Of a DNA stretch of 64,000 nucleotides, positions 1 through 10,700 are shown piece by piece. The stretch spans positions 9,837,501 to 9,901,500 of the forward strand of contig CM067544.1 of the NCBI GenBank assembly GCA_034509755.1, given 5' to 3'. The translations under genes and the position numbers were made by a program. Below the pieces are notes generated by a model, which saw only the letters and a list, made by a program, of their open reading frames with translations, had not been told where the DNA came from and ran no database searches. Source of the stretch: Anisodus tanguticus. Taxonomy: Eukaryota; Streptophyta; Magnoliopsida; Solanales; Solanaceae. The first letter of the stretch is position 1, and each line of letters begins with the position of its first letter.

Positions 1-238
1 TATTAGTTAGGCATGTATAAGTTACGCATATAGCAGTAATGCAGGTATTAGTTATGCATATAGCAGTAATGTAGGGTTTAGTTATGCATAAATTATTTCT
101 TTGGATGTTGGTTTGTTATATTAAAAGCTAATAAATATATAATATTTATTAAAATTAAAATATTTATTTACAATTAAGAATTAAAATATTATATTTTTTA
201 CAAAATATTTAAATATTAAATTAAAAATTATATAAATA
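1..238. other. AT-rich intergenic DNA
   Basis: The first ~90 bases carry three imperfect copies of a short phrase (TTAGTTATGCATA and variants, with ATAGCAGTAATG between them). The rest is very AT-rich. No coding signal is seen. Confidence 0.6.
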
Positions 239-240
239 TA

Positions 241-499
241 CTCCCTCCGTTTCAATTTATGTGAACCTTTTCGGAGTATGAGGGTTAAACTTTATAACTT
301 TGACCTTAAATTTTGACATAGAATTTTCAAGTTTGTAAAAATTAAATTTACATATTTAGAAACTACATTAAAAATACTATAAGTCATGATAATTCATAAT
401 TCAAATAATTTAGAAAAAATGTAAGAAAAACGTGGTTAAAGAACCACCTCATAGACTACCCAAATAGTAAAAGGTTCACATAAATTGAAACAGGGAAAA
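241..499. mobile_element. Stowaway-type MITE
   Basis: The left end reads CTCCCTCCGTTTCAATTTAT preceded by TA. The right end (471-499) is its inverted complement, with the outermost bases decayed, followed by TA. The CTCCCTCCGT terminus and TA target site are hallmarks of Tc1/mariner-derived Stowaway MITEs. There is no coding capacity. Confidence 0.8.
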
Positions 500-826
500 T
501 ATTTATTTAGAAAAAGAAAGTATTTAAGTGAAAAATAATAAAAGTAATATTGTCATTTTAACTTTTTATTCAGGTTAGGAATATTAGTTATTCATGTACT
601 CTTTACTTTTAGTTGTTTCTCAATCTTTTCTCACACTTAAAAAGAGAACAAAAACTGGATCCTTTAAACTAAACAAAGTGAATGAGAGTATTAATTATTT
701 CATTTTTACTTTCCATAAAATAATATATACATTTTCTCATAACTTATACATGTATTAGTTACGAGGGTTTCTAAATTACAAATCAATTATCGTACTAATT
801 TTATACATTATTCACTTATTTCTTAA

Positions 827-964
827 CTAGCTACCAAACGCGATATAAGTATGCATAAATTAATATATAAATAAGATGTCTCTTTACTAGCTACCAAACG
901 TGATATAAATTATGCAGAAAATTAATATATGAATAAAATGACTCTTTACTGGCGATCAAACGAC
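827..964. repeat. Local tandem repeat, about 60-bp period, 2-3 copies
   Basis: The phrase CTAGCTACCAAACG recurs at 827 and 887, and a diverged form (CTGGCGATCAAACG) at 949. Between them are matching AT-rich stretches containing ATATAAAT and TAATATAT. The copy spacing is about 60-62 bp. Confidence 0.65.
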
Positions 965-1217
965 CCTTACGTATTTGAATGTCGGTGGATTTTTGCGTAA
1001 AAAAATTAAAATGAGAAAATTGTTTTTCAAGTAGTCGCGTTTGTCTTGCCACTTAATTATCCTTGCCTTGTTGCACGTCAAAAGCCCACAGGAACGTTGT
1101 TGACTCTTCTGCATCCAAGCATGAGAAACCAAAACTAATGGATGATTCGAGTTCGAGTTATTTTACATAAATAACACTCGTATGTAGCTTTTAATGACAT
1201 CTGACAATTCAAAAGTC

Positions 1218-1249
1218 TCTTTATAGCTATTCTTTGTGAAGGGGAAAGT
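1218..1249 (+). repeat. Left copy of 32-bp target-site duplication
   Basis: This 32-base stretch begins TCTTTATAGC and ends GGGGAAAGT. It is repeated without mismatch at 6329-6360. The two copies bracket a SINE-like sequence into which a copia element later inserted. They read as the target duplication of the older insertion, though 32 bp is long for a SINE. Confidence 0.8.
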
Positions 1250-1334
1250 TCAGAAGGGTGCCAGGTGAGATGTAAATCGAGTGATATGCGCGAGTGGCAG
1301 CCCTGCAAGGGAGAGAATCAACGGGACACGAACC
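1250..1334 (-). mobile_element. SINE, 3' part, split by copia insertion
   Basis: This is the distal part of a tRNA-derived SINE on the minus strand. Its head lies at 6207-6328 beyond the copia element. Removing the copia element and one GAACC copy gives a continuous insert of about 207 bp exactly bounded by the 32-bp repeats. I do not recognise the family. The SINE call rests on the B-box in the other part. Confidence 0.6.
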
Positions 1335-1540
1335 TGAAAGATGGAATAATTTTCCTTGGGGATTCCTTTCATTATTCACAATATATATAGCTGTACAAGG
1401 TTGATTCCTAATATGGTACGAATCCTAACTTACCTTACAAAGGTTGATTCCTAATACAGTTAGAATCCTAAGTTACCTTAATTATACATCTACCATTATT
1501 ACAAAATATACGGAGAATATTCTGAGAATATTCGCTAATA
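1335..1540 (-). repeat. 3' LTR of copia element (minus strand)
   Basis: This is the near-identical partner of 5995-6201. Seen on the plus strand it begins TGAAAGATGG and ends TTCGCTAATA. On the element's own strand it therefore starts TATTAGCG rather than the canonical TG. Both LTRs and the solo copy at 32579 share this, so it is a family property. Confidence 0.93.
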
Positions 1541-1550
1541 CTCCCCCTCA
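1541..1550 (-). other. Polypurine tract
   Basis: On the minus strand this reads TGAGGGGGAG directly before the 3' LTR. That is the expected position and composition for the plus-strand priming site. Confidence 0.85.
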
Positions 1551-2280
1551 GACGGAGCGGGAGGAGGCCGAATGCTAAGGCTGGATCGGAAGTCGGTGAA
1601 GAGCTGTCGCGGTAGTCCCTTTGTGAAAATGTCCGCATACCGATAAGATGAAGGCACGTGTAAAATTTTGACCGACCACGGCAACCTTCTCTCGCACAAA
1701 GTGGATATCCATCTCAATATGCTTAGTCCGCCGATGTTGGACCGGATTATGAGACATATAGATAGCGATATGTTGTCACAATAGCGCCTTGCGCAATGGA
1801 CACTGGAGCTCCAAAAGAAGATTTCGGAGCCAACGGATCTCGGCGACAACATTAGCAACTCCGCGATATTCTCGCTTCAAAGACTCGAACGGGATAGCGT
1901 GGCTGCCGCTTGGCGGACCATGAGATAAGATTATCCCCTAGAAATACACAAGTACTCGAGGTGGAGCGACGTGTGTCGGGGCATCCCGCCCAATCTGCAT
2001 CCGTGTAGGCTAGCAACTTGGTTGGGGCGGAGGTGTATAGATGTAAACCAAAGTCTAGTGTGCCCTTAACATATCCGATAATACGTTTGAGGGCGGCAAA
2101 ATGGGACTCTCGGGGTCGTGCATGAACGACACACTTTGTTGAACGGCATATGCAATATCGTGCCTAGTGAATGTAAGATCCGAAGAGCACCCGCTAGACT
2201 CCGATATAGAGTGGGATCGAAATCGGCGCACCGTCATTAGCACTAAGCTTGGATTTTGAGTCCACCGGAGTTGGCATAAT
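1551..2280 (-). pseudogene. copia RNase H region, broken
   Basis: Minus-strand fragments include the C-terminal ADIFTKGLP motif near 1620-1650, typical of the end of copia pol. Further upstream is a piece with the RHDIAYAVQ-type segment (near 2140-2170) of the RT-RNase H connection. The frame changes several times and the catalytic residues cannot be followed in one frame. Confidence 0.75.
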
Positions 2281-3200
2281 TTTACAATTTGCCATCTTGT
2301 CCCCGTACACTATCTCTTCGCATACTTACGCTAACACAGAACATAGTGGTCGCAGATCTTGTCACCGATATACCCAAAAAATAACTTAGCTTGCCCAAGT
2401 CGGTCATAGCAAATTCAGCTTTGAGTAGAGCAATGATTTCATTCTTCAACCCGTCGACGAGGCAAGTAAGAACAATGTCATCGACATATAATAGCAAATA
2501 TGCAAGGTCTTGCTACCTCGGTGAAGCGTGAAGAGAGATGTATCACACCTGCTACATACAAAACCAATCTGCAGAAGATACACTCCGCGAACCGATCATA
2601 CCAAGCGCGGGGTCATGTTTCAATCCATACAATGATTTCCCGAGACGACACACAAATCGCGGAGTCGCCGGATGAACAAAGCCGTGAGGGTCATGCATGT
2701 ACACGCCTCTTTCAAATCCCCACGAAGAATGCGCATTCTTGACATCAAGTCGATGAATCGGCCAATGCATGCCCATATCAATACCGAGAATAGTCCGAAT
2801 AGTGGCCGGTTTAACAACCGGATCGAATGTCTCACCACAATCAATACCCTCCTCGCCGATTAGTGCCATTGGCAACTAGTCTTGCCTTATACCTCTCTAA
2901 GTCACCACCGTCTTTGAACTTGTGACGAAATAGCCACATACACCGGATAACATTCACACCAAATGGTCTAGGTACCAAATCCCAAGTGTTCTCGCTGGTT
3001 AAAGCGTTAAATTCCTCGCACATGGCCGTATTCCAATTTGGGTCCGCTTTTGCTAGTTTTGGATTTTTTGGAATGGGTGATAAGGTTTGTGTGGAGAGAT
3101 TGAATTGAACCTTGGGTTTGAAGATCCCGTGTTGTGCACGAGTCTCCATGCGATGTGAGGGCGGTGGTGGTGGGTCGGGGCGCGAGGTTCTTTGGTCCAC
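2281..3200 (-). pseudogene. copia reverse transcriptase, frameshifted
   Basis: The reverse transcriptase is spread over at least three frames. The upstream piece (2841-3200) carries the copia linker and the RYKARLVANG motif. The middle piece (2552-2875) carries GIDCGETFDPVVK, LDVKNAH and KSLYGLK. The last piece (2282-2497) carries the catalytic LLYVDDIVLT box followed by DLGKLSYFLGI. These are standard Ty1/copia RT blocks in the right order. The protein cannot be made as it stands because of indels between blocks. Confidence 0.88.
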
Positions 3201-3349
3201 CGGTTCTCGGACCGGTGGGCAACGTTGTCGCCGGTGGCGCAGTGGTGACTCGACCGGGGGTCGTAGGGTGAGCGAGGGGAGTCGGTGGGGGGTGGTGCGG
3301 ACGGTGGGACCGTCGAACAGGTGGGCCGTTGTTGGTATAGATTTTGGAT

Positions 3350-4440
3350 GACCGGGGACGTACTTGATTCATCGAGAAAGATGTAATCGGTGGTCTGAAA
3401 TTTCTCGGAGATTTGAAAAAGGAAAGGTTGTCTCGTCAAAGGTAACGTGACGGGAGACGATGATTTTGCGAGTAGCAATGTCATAGCACAAGTAGCCCCG
3501 ATGATTAGGAGATAGACCAAGGAAGACACATGGAAGAGTGCGAGGGGCAAGTTTGTGGGGTGCGGTGGAGGCTATGTTGGGGTAGCATAAGCATCCAAAA
3601 ATACGTAGGTGATCATATGATGGATGCCTACGGTATAAGATTTCGTAGGAGTTTTGTTTTGGAGTGTGCTAGTTGGTAAAATATTTAGAAGGGATTCTAC
3701 CATTTTGACAAAGATAGACCCAAAAGGCGGTGGTAGGCGAGGCATGAAACAAAAGTGTGCGGACCATGTTATTGATGGTACGTATAATTCTTTCGACCTT
3801 TCCGTTTTGGGAAGAAGTATAGGGACAAGAAAAACGGAAAACCATGCCTTGTTTAGAACGAGAAATTGTGAAATGCCGAGTTATTAAATTCACGTCCATT
3901 ATCACATTGGAATGATTTAATAGGTTTTTCAAATTGTGTCTTTATGAATTTTTGAAACTCGAGGAATTTTGCAAAAACTTCGATTTGAATTTCGGTGGGT
4001 AAATCCGGACAAAATGTGAAAAATCATCCAAGAATACTAGATAGAATTTATGACCCAAAGAGCTAGCAATCGAAGATGTCCACAAATCAAATGAACAATA
4101 TCAAATGGAGAAAAAGTAACATTGTTTGATGACATAAAGGGAAGACGAGTATGTTTGCCTAGTGGACAAGAAAAACAAAGTGTTGGGCAATTTTCCCATT
4201 ATTACATTGAATACGCTTAGAAGTCCTAAGAAAAGTAAAAACCGGGTCTCCGGGGTGTCCGAGTCTGTTGTGCCAAGTTGAGGAGAGATCGCCGCAAGGG
4301 ATAGAGGTGCTTGCGGTCCGTCGGCGGAAGATTGAGTGAATGGGTAGAGGTCTCCCACACTATTGCGGCGTGTAAGAATTTTCCCCGTATTGAGTTCCTT
4401 CACGTAAAAGCCAAAAGGGTCAAATTCGACGGACACGTAA
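3350..4440 (-). pseudogene. copia integrase, frameshifted
   Basis: The piece at 3669-3932 carries the FSCPYTSSQNGKVERIIRTI block, the C-terminal side of the copia integrase core. The piece at 3053-3550 continues into the post-integrase domain. The piece at 4101-4436 corresponds to the pre-integrase region, with a WHNRLGHPG-like stretch in another frame. No single frame holds all catalytic acidic residues. Confidence 0.78.
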
Positions 4441-4459
4441 ATTATTGCTAGTGAATTTT

Positions 4460-4700
4460 CTAACGAGAGATTAAGTTTTTAATGATGTTAGGTGTGTTTA
4501 GGACGTGGTTTAGGGAGAAAGGTGGGTGTGGATGTTTGGTGTGTGTGTTACCGTAACCTTCAATTGGAATGCGATGACCATTGTCGACGGTAATAAATTG
4601 AGGACACTTTAGCCGACGTAGTTGAGATATGTTACCCGACGACCGGGTGAGGTGAGATGTGGCTCCGTGTCCATGTACCAATTTTCGTCGGCTGTTGAAG
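4460..4700 (-). pseudogene. copia aspartic protease region
   Basis: A minus-strand fragment contains GATSHLT, the core of the copia protease active site (D-S/T-G-A-T-x-H). It is followed by a hydrophobic LNHVLNTPNIIKNLIS segment typical of this domain. The residues before GATSHLT read GHGATSHL, so the catalytic Asp appears lost or out of frame. Confidence 0.75.
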
Positions 4701-5980
4701 GTTCACGGTGGTGTATGCCCGGCCCAAATCAATCGGGGCCAGTGCCGGGTCGCGCTTGCGGTGCTGCAGTCTGTTCTTCTTTGGATTGCAGTGGGGCCGC
4801 CGTAGCCGCTTCTTCTTTGACGCCATCGTGCGGGCTCGTTGCTGCTTGCCGCGGGCTCGCTCGGTGGCCGGGGCATGGCCCAAGAGGCCGATCGACCAAG
4901 GCCGCTGGAACCGGGCCCCTACGGTCGGGTACGGCATGCGCGAGGCCCGCCTGCTGGTTGGGCCACCGCTGCAGTGTGCTTCGCCGCTTGTCCGGTGGTT
5001 GGCTGCTGTCCGATCCACCGGGTGCGTTGGCCCTTTCCGCGACCCTTGCCTTTGTTGTTGCGACCTCTCGCCGCCACGACCTCCGCCACTCTATCTTCTT
5101 CTTTGAACTGCCGGTTGCTTCTTGGTCGCAAATGTTGCCATCCCGTCAACGGCTAACGCCTTTTGATTATGTTCCTCTTGTTTAGCACGTCTAGTTTCTT
5201 CCAACAATAGTTGTGAACGTGCCTTGTTGAAACTTGGGAGAGAGTCGGCTTGTTGAATCATTGTTGCGAGTGTGTCATATTCACCTTTTGGTAAACCCGC
5301 AACAAGTTGAAGCACCATCTTGGTTTCGAAACGAAGTCCCGACGTTGGATAGTTGATCGGTTATGAGTTTCGATTGCTTACAATATTCGGACATGTTGTT
5401 AAAATTCTCGAGGCGAGTATTATTGAATTGCTCTTCCAAATATACGGCCGAGTATTTTTATTGTCCCGAAAGATTTCTTCTAGCCGAACCCAAAGTTCAC
5501 GTGCCGTAGCACTGCGTTTTCATGATAGTGCACAACATGTCTTTGGAGATGGTGCCGTAGATCCATTGTTTGACGATGGCGTCAAGACGACGCCGATTGA
5601 GTCCGTAACATCGGTGGGACGAGGAGCGGATTCGTCAATATGATCGAGCACGTTGTATGCACACGCATGAATGTAGAATAGTTCCATCCACATGGAATAT
5701 TGACGTCTTCTTGGTCAAGAATTATAGGGATAAAATTCTTGATGTTGTTAACGGCGAATGCCGGATGAAAAGAAGATACGAACGTTGAGAGGGGTTGTCA
5801 ATTGTGCCGGTGGATGAACCGAATTGGGGGGGAAGACATGGTTGCCGCCCGACGAGGAAGGGAATTTTCTCGGTTTGGCCGAGAAAGAGAGGAAGAAAGC
5901 GAAATTTTTTTTTCCCCGCGAAATCGAAAAAAATTGCTAATTTCGAATAAGAATAAGGAAGAGGAGGGATTTAGGTTTTA
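4701..5980 (-). pseudogene. copia gag, broken
   Basis: A minus-strand fragment at 5091-5318 has the UBN2-type gag segment LQLVAGLPKGEYDTLATMIQ, followed by the RSQLLLEETRR helix. The stretch 4700-5090 is GC-rich and encodes the Arg/Gly/Gln-rich tail in mixed frames. The N-terminus lies toward 5900 but is not open. Confidence 0.75.
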
Positions 5981-5994
5981 GGCTCTTGATACCA
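5981..5994 (-). other. Primer-binding site (tRNA-iMet type)
   Basis: On the minus strand this reads TGGTATCAAGAGCC immediately after the 5' LTR. It is a near match to the initiator-tRNA complement TGGTATCAGAGC used by plant copia elements, with one extra A. Confidence 0.88.
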
Positions 5995-6201
5995 TGAAAG
6001 ATGGAATAATTACCCTTGGGGATTCCTTTCATTATTCACAATATATATAGGCATGTACAAGGTTGATTCCTAATATGGTACGAATCCTAACTTACCTTAC
6101 AAAGGTTGATTCTAATACAGTTAGAATCCTAAGTTACCTTAATTATACATCTACCATTATTACAAAATATACGGAGAATATTCTGAGAATATTCGCTAAT
6201 A
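5995..6201 (-). repeat. 5' LTR of copia element (minus strand)
   Basis: This is the partner of 1335-1540. Differences seen are a two-base change near 6012, a small indel near 6051 and one missing C near 6113. A TATATATA stretch near 6042-6051 is the likely promoter TATA box on the minus strand. It is followed by the GAACC target duplication at 6202-6206. Confidence 0.93.
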
Positions 6202-6206
6202 GAACC

Positions 6207-6328
6207 CAGTAACAACCCTTGCAATATTTCAGCAAAGACTGTCACCACATGGATTCGAACCCGCGACGACGGAGTGATTGTACCCCAATCACCTTGCCAC
6301 TTACCAACTCGTCTGTGTCCCTGGGGCA
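6207..6328 (-). mobile_element. SINE, tRNA-like head, split by copia insertion
   Basis: On the minus strand the sequence has GAGTTGGTAAGTGG (A-box-like) and GGTTCGAATCC (B-box, near 6251-6261), the internal pol III promoter of tRNA-derived SINEs. It continues past the copia insertion into 1250-1334. A functional tRNA is unlikely, since no closed cloverleaf or clean acceptor stem is seen. Confidence 0.72.
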
Positions 6329-6360
6329 TCTTTATAGCTATTCTTTGTGAAGGGGAAAGT
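6329..6360 (+). repeat. Right copy of 32-bp target-site duplication
   Basis: Identical to 1218-1249. It marks the right edge of the older SINE-like insertion. Confidence 0.8.
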
Positions 6361-7516
6361 CCCGAAAGAAAAACCCCACCTGAGCTATCAAAGCAACTTC
6401 AAAAGTCCTTGTCAATTTTTGTATCAAGTGGTGTTTGGTTGAAAGAATTTGTCCAAAAAATTGGTGGGGGGTTGGGGGAATCGAACATTTCTATCAACAA
6501 TTTTAACAGATGCCACAAATTAGAAGTTAGGCGAGATTTGAGTAGGGGACCAATGTTTCAGGACAGAACAAGTGGTGTTGCTTCTACCCCAAGAAGTTAA
6601 AGGTGCATGAATCGCGACATCGTTAAATCCTAAACCATATGGACAAAGAAGACACTTCATCCATTTTATATGGCTGTGTTCGCTGAGGTGAATCTAATAC
6701 TTGAAGCTATGAGTTCTTAAGGCGATTTAAAATTAATATTATAATATAACTGAGTTTATAATCAAGTATAAATATTGGGTTTGAAAAAATTTATTGGGTT
6801 CACATAAACCGGTAACCAATCCTCTCATCTAGATCTACCCTTAGGTGTTCAATTGGACACTCATCTATAATACCCTTAAAGTTTGTGAGTATGACGTTTC
6901 TAAGACTAAATAAGAACATGTTATTGTTAATAAAATGAGAATGTTAAAATTAAATAATTTTTAAATATTAAAAAGTATTGTTCTTTTTGGAATACTAAAA
7001 GAAAAGATGTTCAGTTTTGTACTTCATTCTAGCAATAAGCTAGTGTAAATATAGAGAGTAAATTAAAGATCATCTCATAGAAGATTTTCATTATGCTAAT
7101 GGTTTACTGGCACAAACCTATGCAGATTTATTTTTCACTTAGCCGAGACTATTCATCATTAACTTTATACTTTACACTTTATACTTGAGAATAAGAATAA
7201 GAATTTTTTTTTTCAAAGTCTGCCACACTAGTTTATAACAAAATTAGTTTCTAAAGTAGTCGCATTCCATCTTGTTTTTTATCCAAAAATGAGACCAACC
7301 TAAACAAGGATTGTAAGTTCTCTAGTCAATAGATATCAAATTACCGTAAAACAATTCTTTTCATTCGTTCGTATTCGCAGAAATGTCTGAAACACCTCTA
7401 ACAAATTCACTCTAATTTGAATGAAGTAAAATTTTAATTTTATTTTTTGAGAAAACGTTGACTGTTTGACATCTAAACTGCAGCAAATCTCAGGAAATGC
7501 ACATACGCTATTCCCC
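6361..7516. other. Intergenic stretch
   Basis: No gene or well-bounded element is supported here. The DNA becomes steadily more AT-rich. The last few hundred bases are probably upstream sequence of the RELCH homologue. Confidence 0.5.
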
Positions 7517-7615
7517 ATATAATATAATATAATATAATATAATACAATACAATACAATACAATACAATACAATACAATACAATACAATACAATACAATAC
7601 AATACAATACAATAC
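7517..7615. repeat. Pentanucleotide microsatellite (AATAT)n(AATAC)n
   Basis: Four or more AATAT units switch at about 7541 to fifteen uninterrupted AATAC units ending at 7615. The tract ends about 120 bp before the RELCH start codon, in the promoter or 5' leader. Long reverse-strand reading frames over it (repeated CIVLY) are translation of the repeat, not a gene. Confidence 0.97.
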
Positions 7616-7650
7616 ACAAAATAAAATAAATCTCAGATCAATCCACGACA

Positions 7651-7686
7651 ATGGATCGAACCGAACCGCAACTTGTACCGATGTGA
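7651..7686 (+). promoter_or_regulatory. Possible upstream ORF in RELCH leader
   Basis: An ATG at 7651 opens an 11-codon frame (MDRTEPQLVPM) ending in TGA. It ends 49 bases before the main start. If transcription starts upstream of 7651, this would act as a uORF. The transcript start is not visible. Confidence 0.35.
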
Positions 7687-7735
7687 TTGTATTGATCTGA
7701 AATTTGAAACGAAATATTGTTGATGTAGAGATCAA

Positions 7736-10700
7736 ATGGACGTAGAGAAATCGTCTCTGTGCAATTGCGTGGTGAATTTCTTATTGGAAGAGAACTACTT
7801 ATTAACGGCATTCGAACTCCTTCACGAGCTTCTCGATGATGGCCGTGACGATCAAACAATTCGTCTCAAACAATTCTTCTCTGATCCTTCCCAATTCCCT
7901 CCCGATCACATCTCTCGCTTCAATTCTCTCCGAGGTTTGCCGCTTTGATTTGCTACTTACCGTATCCATACATTTTGTGCATTTGCAATTTATTGTAACA
8001 ATCATTTCCATATTAATTTAGCTGAAGTCGACCGAATCAATCCGCTTAACATTAGGTTATGAGTGTGAGTTCTATTGTGTTTCTGACTTCTGATGAACAT
8101 CATGCTGCAACTGACATTTTCACTGACTGACGAATCTCATGGAATATATAAGAGCAAAATATACAGAGTAAATATCCCAGCTGAGACAAAAACAATAGGT
8201 GATTTCTTCCCATCTGTCCTAGCCATGGTGGACAGAGGTACCTGTTGCAGGTGTGAGGTGACAGGTATCCCGTGTAATTAGTCAATGTGCGCATAAATTG
8301 GCCCGAACACAACGGTTATAAAAAAAGATTCATTCGTCTTCAATGGAATATTGAATGCTTCAAATTAATTAAGCAGAGTATTATGTTATATGAATTGGAC
8401 GAAAAAAAATTATTTTCTATGCAAATGTTGTTATTATGAATGGTGAAACACGTTTGATTGTGATAGAATCTTGGTGTTATTGGCCTGAATTAGACATTTT
8501 AACATACTAATTCTGTAAATGAGGTAATAAAACTCAACTACTAATGCAAGATCATTATGTTTTGTATTTACTATATCAACTATAAGGTGGCAATGATTTT
8601 TTTAAAATAGAATAAGGGCTTTAGCAAGAAAAGGAGCTTAAATGTGGTCATTGATTTTCTTTTTGAAATGCGGAGGCTGCCATTAACATCATTTACTCAG
8701 TTAGGGTTTTCTAACATATCATGGTAAAATAGTTTAGCTCAATAGTTTTTCCAATGTCGGTGATTGTTGTGGTCTTAAGCTTAGCTCCTTTTTCCTTTTC
8801 CATTAGCTGTATTCTTTCTTGGGTGCTTGTCATGTTGTTACTTTTATTGTTTATGACGGTGTTGTTTGGATCAACTGTACACGCCTTGGCTAATCGTCAA
8901 GCAGATTGCTACAGCCCATACGTATAGGTGGCGGCTGGTGGGTAAACCTACCACCATGGTTGGAACAGATGGGTTTATGTTCTTGTTATGTTTCTTCTCA
9001 ATAGCTTGTTGTTGTGAAATATTCTGCAAGTGCTGTTGGTTCTTATGTGTATAATATCCGTAGGATATCTTCCTTTCAACTGAAACCAAGAGAACCTATT
9101 GCCTTCCATGTGCGTAATCTGGCCTTTTCTGTTGTGACCATTTGTTCTTTGTGACCCAAAGATTATTTTGTGGAACAACACGCTAATTTATGAAAATTTC
9201 ATGGTAAAGTTGCTACTTTCTTCTGTAACTCTTGGTAATCAGTTTCTCCTCAAAACTTAACCCTTGTCGGTTTGAAGATTCATATGTGATTTCTTTGGAA
9301 GTGAGAGTTAGAATTTTGCTTCACATTTCTTTTGATGTTATTAAGTACATTTAAATCTATGGAATTTTTGGGTAGAAAAGATTCTAAATTAATGTCATAA
9401 AAAAGATTGAAGACTGGTCAATTGTCGCATTGGACAGTCAAGAATTCATGTTATTATATAAATCAGCAAAGATACATCATGATTGTTAGATCTCCAAATT
9501 TAGCACTTTGAACGAAATCTCTTTAGAAAATTAGAACGTTAATATTTGTTTCAGTAAAGAGAACTTTAAATACATTTAGATCTGAGTTAACCATGCACAA
9601 TCTTGAAGCTTGTTTAAATGAGCTTGTCTTCTGCTGAAGTTCTTGATGGTAAGAACTATATGCTGGTTTAAATAATAAGATGCCCTCTTATGTGTATGAG
9701 AAGAGTGGCCTGCAACTGGTGGCATATACCAACTTTCTTATGACGGTGATGTCCCGGCCAGTTTGCACGTACCTCGACTATTCCACGAGGTACCTGCTAC
9801 CTCCCATCAACACATGTACCGGGTAACTTTGCCCACCAAGACTTGGGCAAATTGGAAGAAATCACCTAGTTTGTCTGGTGGCATATACCATTTAACTGAG
9901 TAAAGTTGTCCAACTTTTTGCAATTAAATTCTGCGATGAGGATTTTGATGATGCAGGCTTTTGGTATGAGATTTTTAGACAAGGCTTTACGCATCAATTT
10001 AGAATATCTAATTCAATTACAGTGGCTTCAAGTAGATTTTTAAACCATTGCTAGAGGTTTAGCCACCATTTTCCACTTCAGAGAAAAGGAATGAGACTGG
10101 GGGTATCTCGATTTGGATTTGGCTGAACTTCATTGATTCTGTGTATAATCTTAAGTATTTTGTTCTTCTTCATTATTGACAGTATTCAGTAGTGATAACT
10201 ACAACCTCACTTATACTTTGCAGTTCTCATGGTCCTATGTATAATTTATCTCTCATGAATAATAGCTATTCATTTATCAAAACAGTTGCAGATCCCCAAA
10301 GTCTGCTTGAAGAAAAAGAAGCCCTGGAAGAAAAGTTGGCGCTCTGTGAATATGAGTTTCGTTTAGCTCAAGAGGACATTGTGCAACTAAAGACCGAGTT
10401 GCAAAAGAAAAGTCAGACTGTTCCTCGTCCAATAAGTGGTATATCCCTGAAACTGTTCTGCATTTTAGTTGCCTCTTCTGATATTAACTTCGTTTCTTTA
10501 GCTCATTCATTCAGATAAGGTTCTTGCAACTGTAAACTAGTCTAGTCTGTAATAATCTTTTTTACTGAAGTTGTATCGTGAGGCAGATGTAGAATTGTTG
10601 TCAGGATAAATGATAGGTTGTCATGTCTGAGCCTAAGGTAGTTTCTGGAAGGACTGGTGATTCTGCCATAGATATGGGTTACATATGTTTGCGTTTGAAT

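Larger units (their letters stand above)
1335..6201 (-). mobile_element. Ty1/copia LTR retrotransposon, complete but coding-defective
   Basis: This 4867-bp element lies on the minus strand. It has ~206-bp LTRs at both ends, flanked by the target duplication GAACC (1330-1334 and 6202-6206). A tRNA-iMet-type primer-binding site and a purine tract adjoin the LTRs. Domain order read 5'-3' on the minus strand is gag, protease, integrase, reverse transcriptase, RNase H, which is the copia order. By eye the LTRs differ by a few substitutions and small indels, implying a fairly recent insertion. Yet every pol domain is broken by frameshifts. Small size and short LTRs fit the Ale lineage, but that assignment is tentative. 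Confidence 0.93.

Noticed and set aside
4622..5185. 187-residue plus-strand ORF, GC-rich
   Set aside because: It is antisense to the copia gag region. The Arg/Cys/Ala-rich composition is a by-product of GC-rich gag coding on the other strand.
6241..6327. Possible tRNA gene on the minus strand
   Set aside because: B-box and A-box-like motifs are present, but a closed cloverleaf is not. The sequence is the head of a SINE bounded by target duplications.
7336..7735. Reverse-strand ORFs with repeated CIVLY
   Set aside because: They are translation of the AATAC microsatellite; no independent coding evidence.
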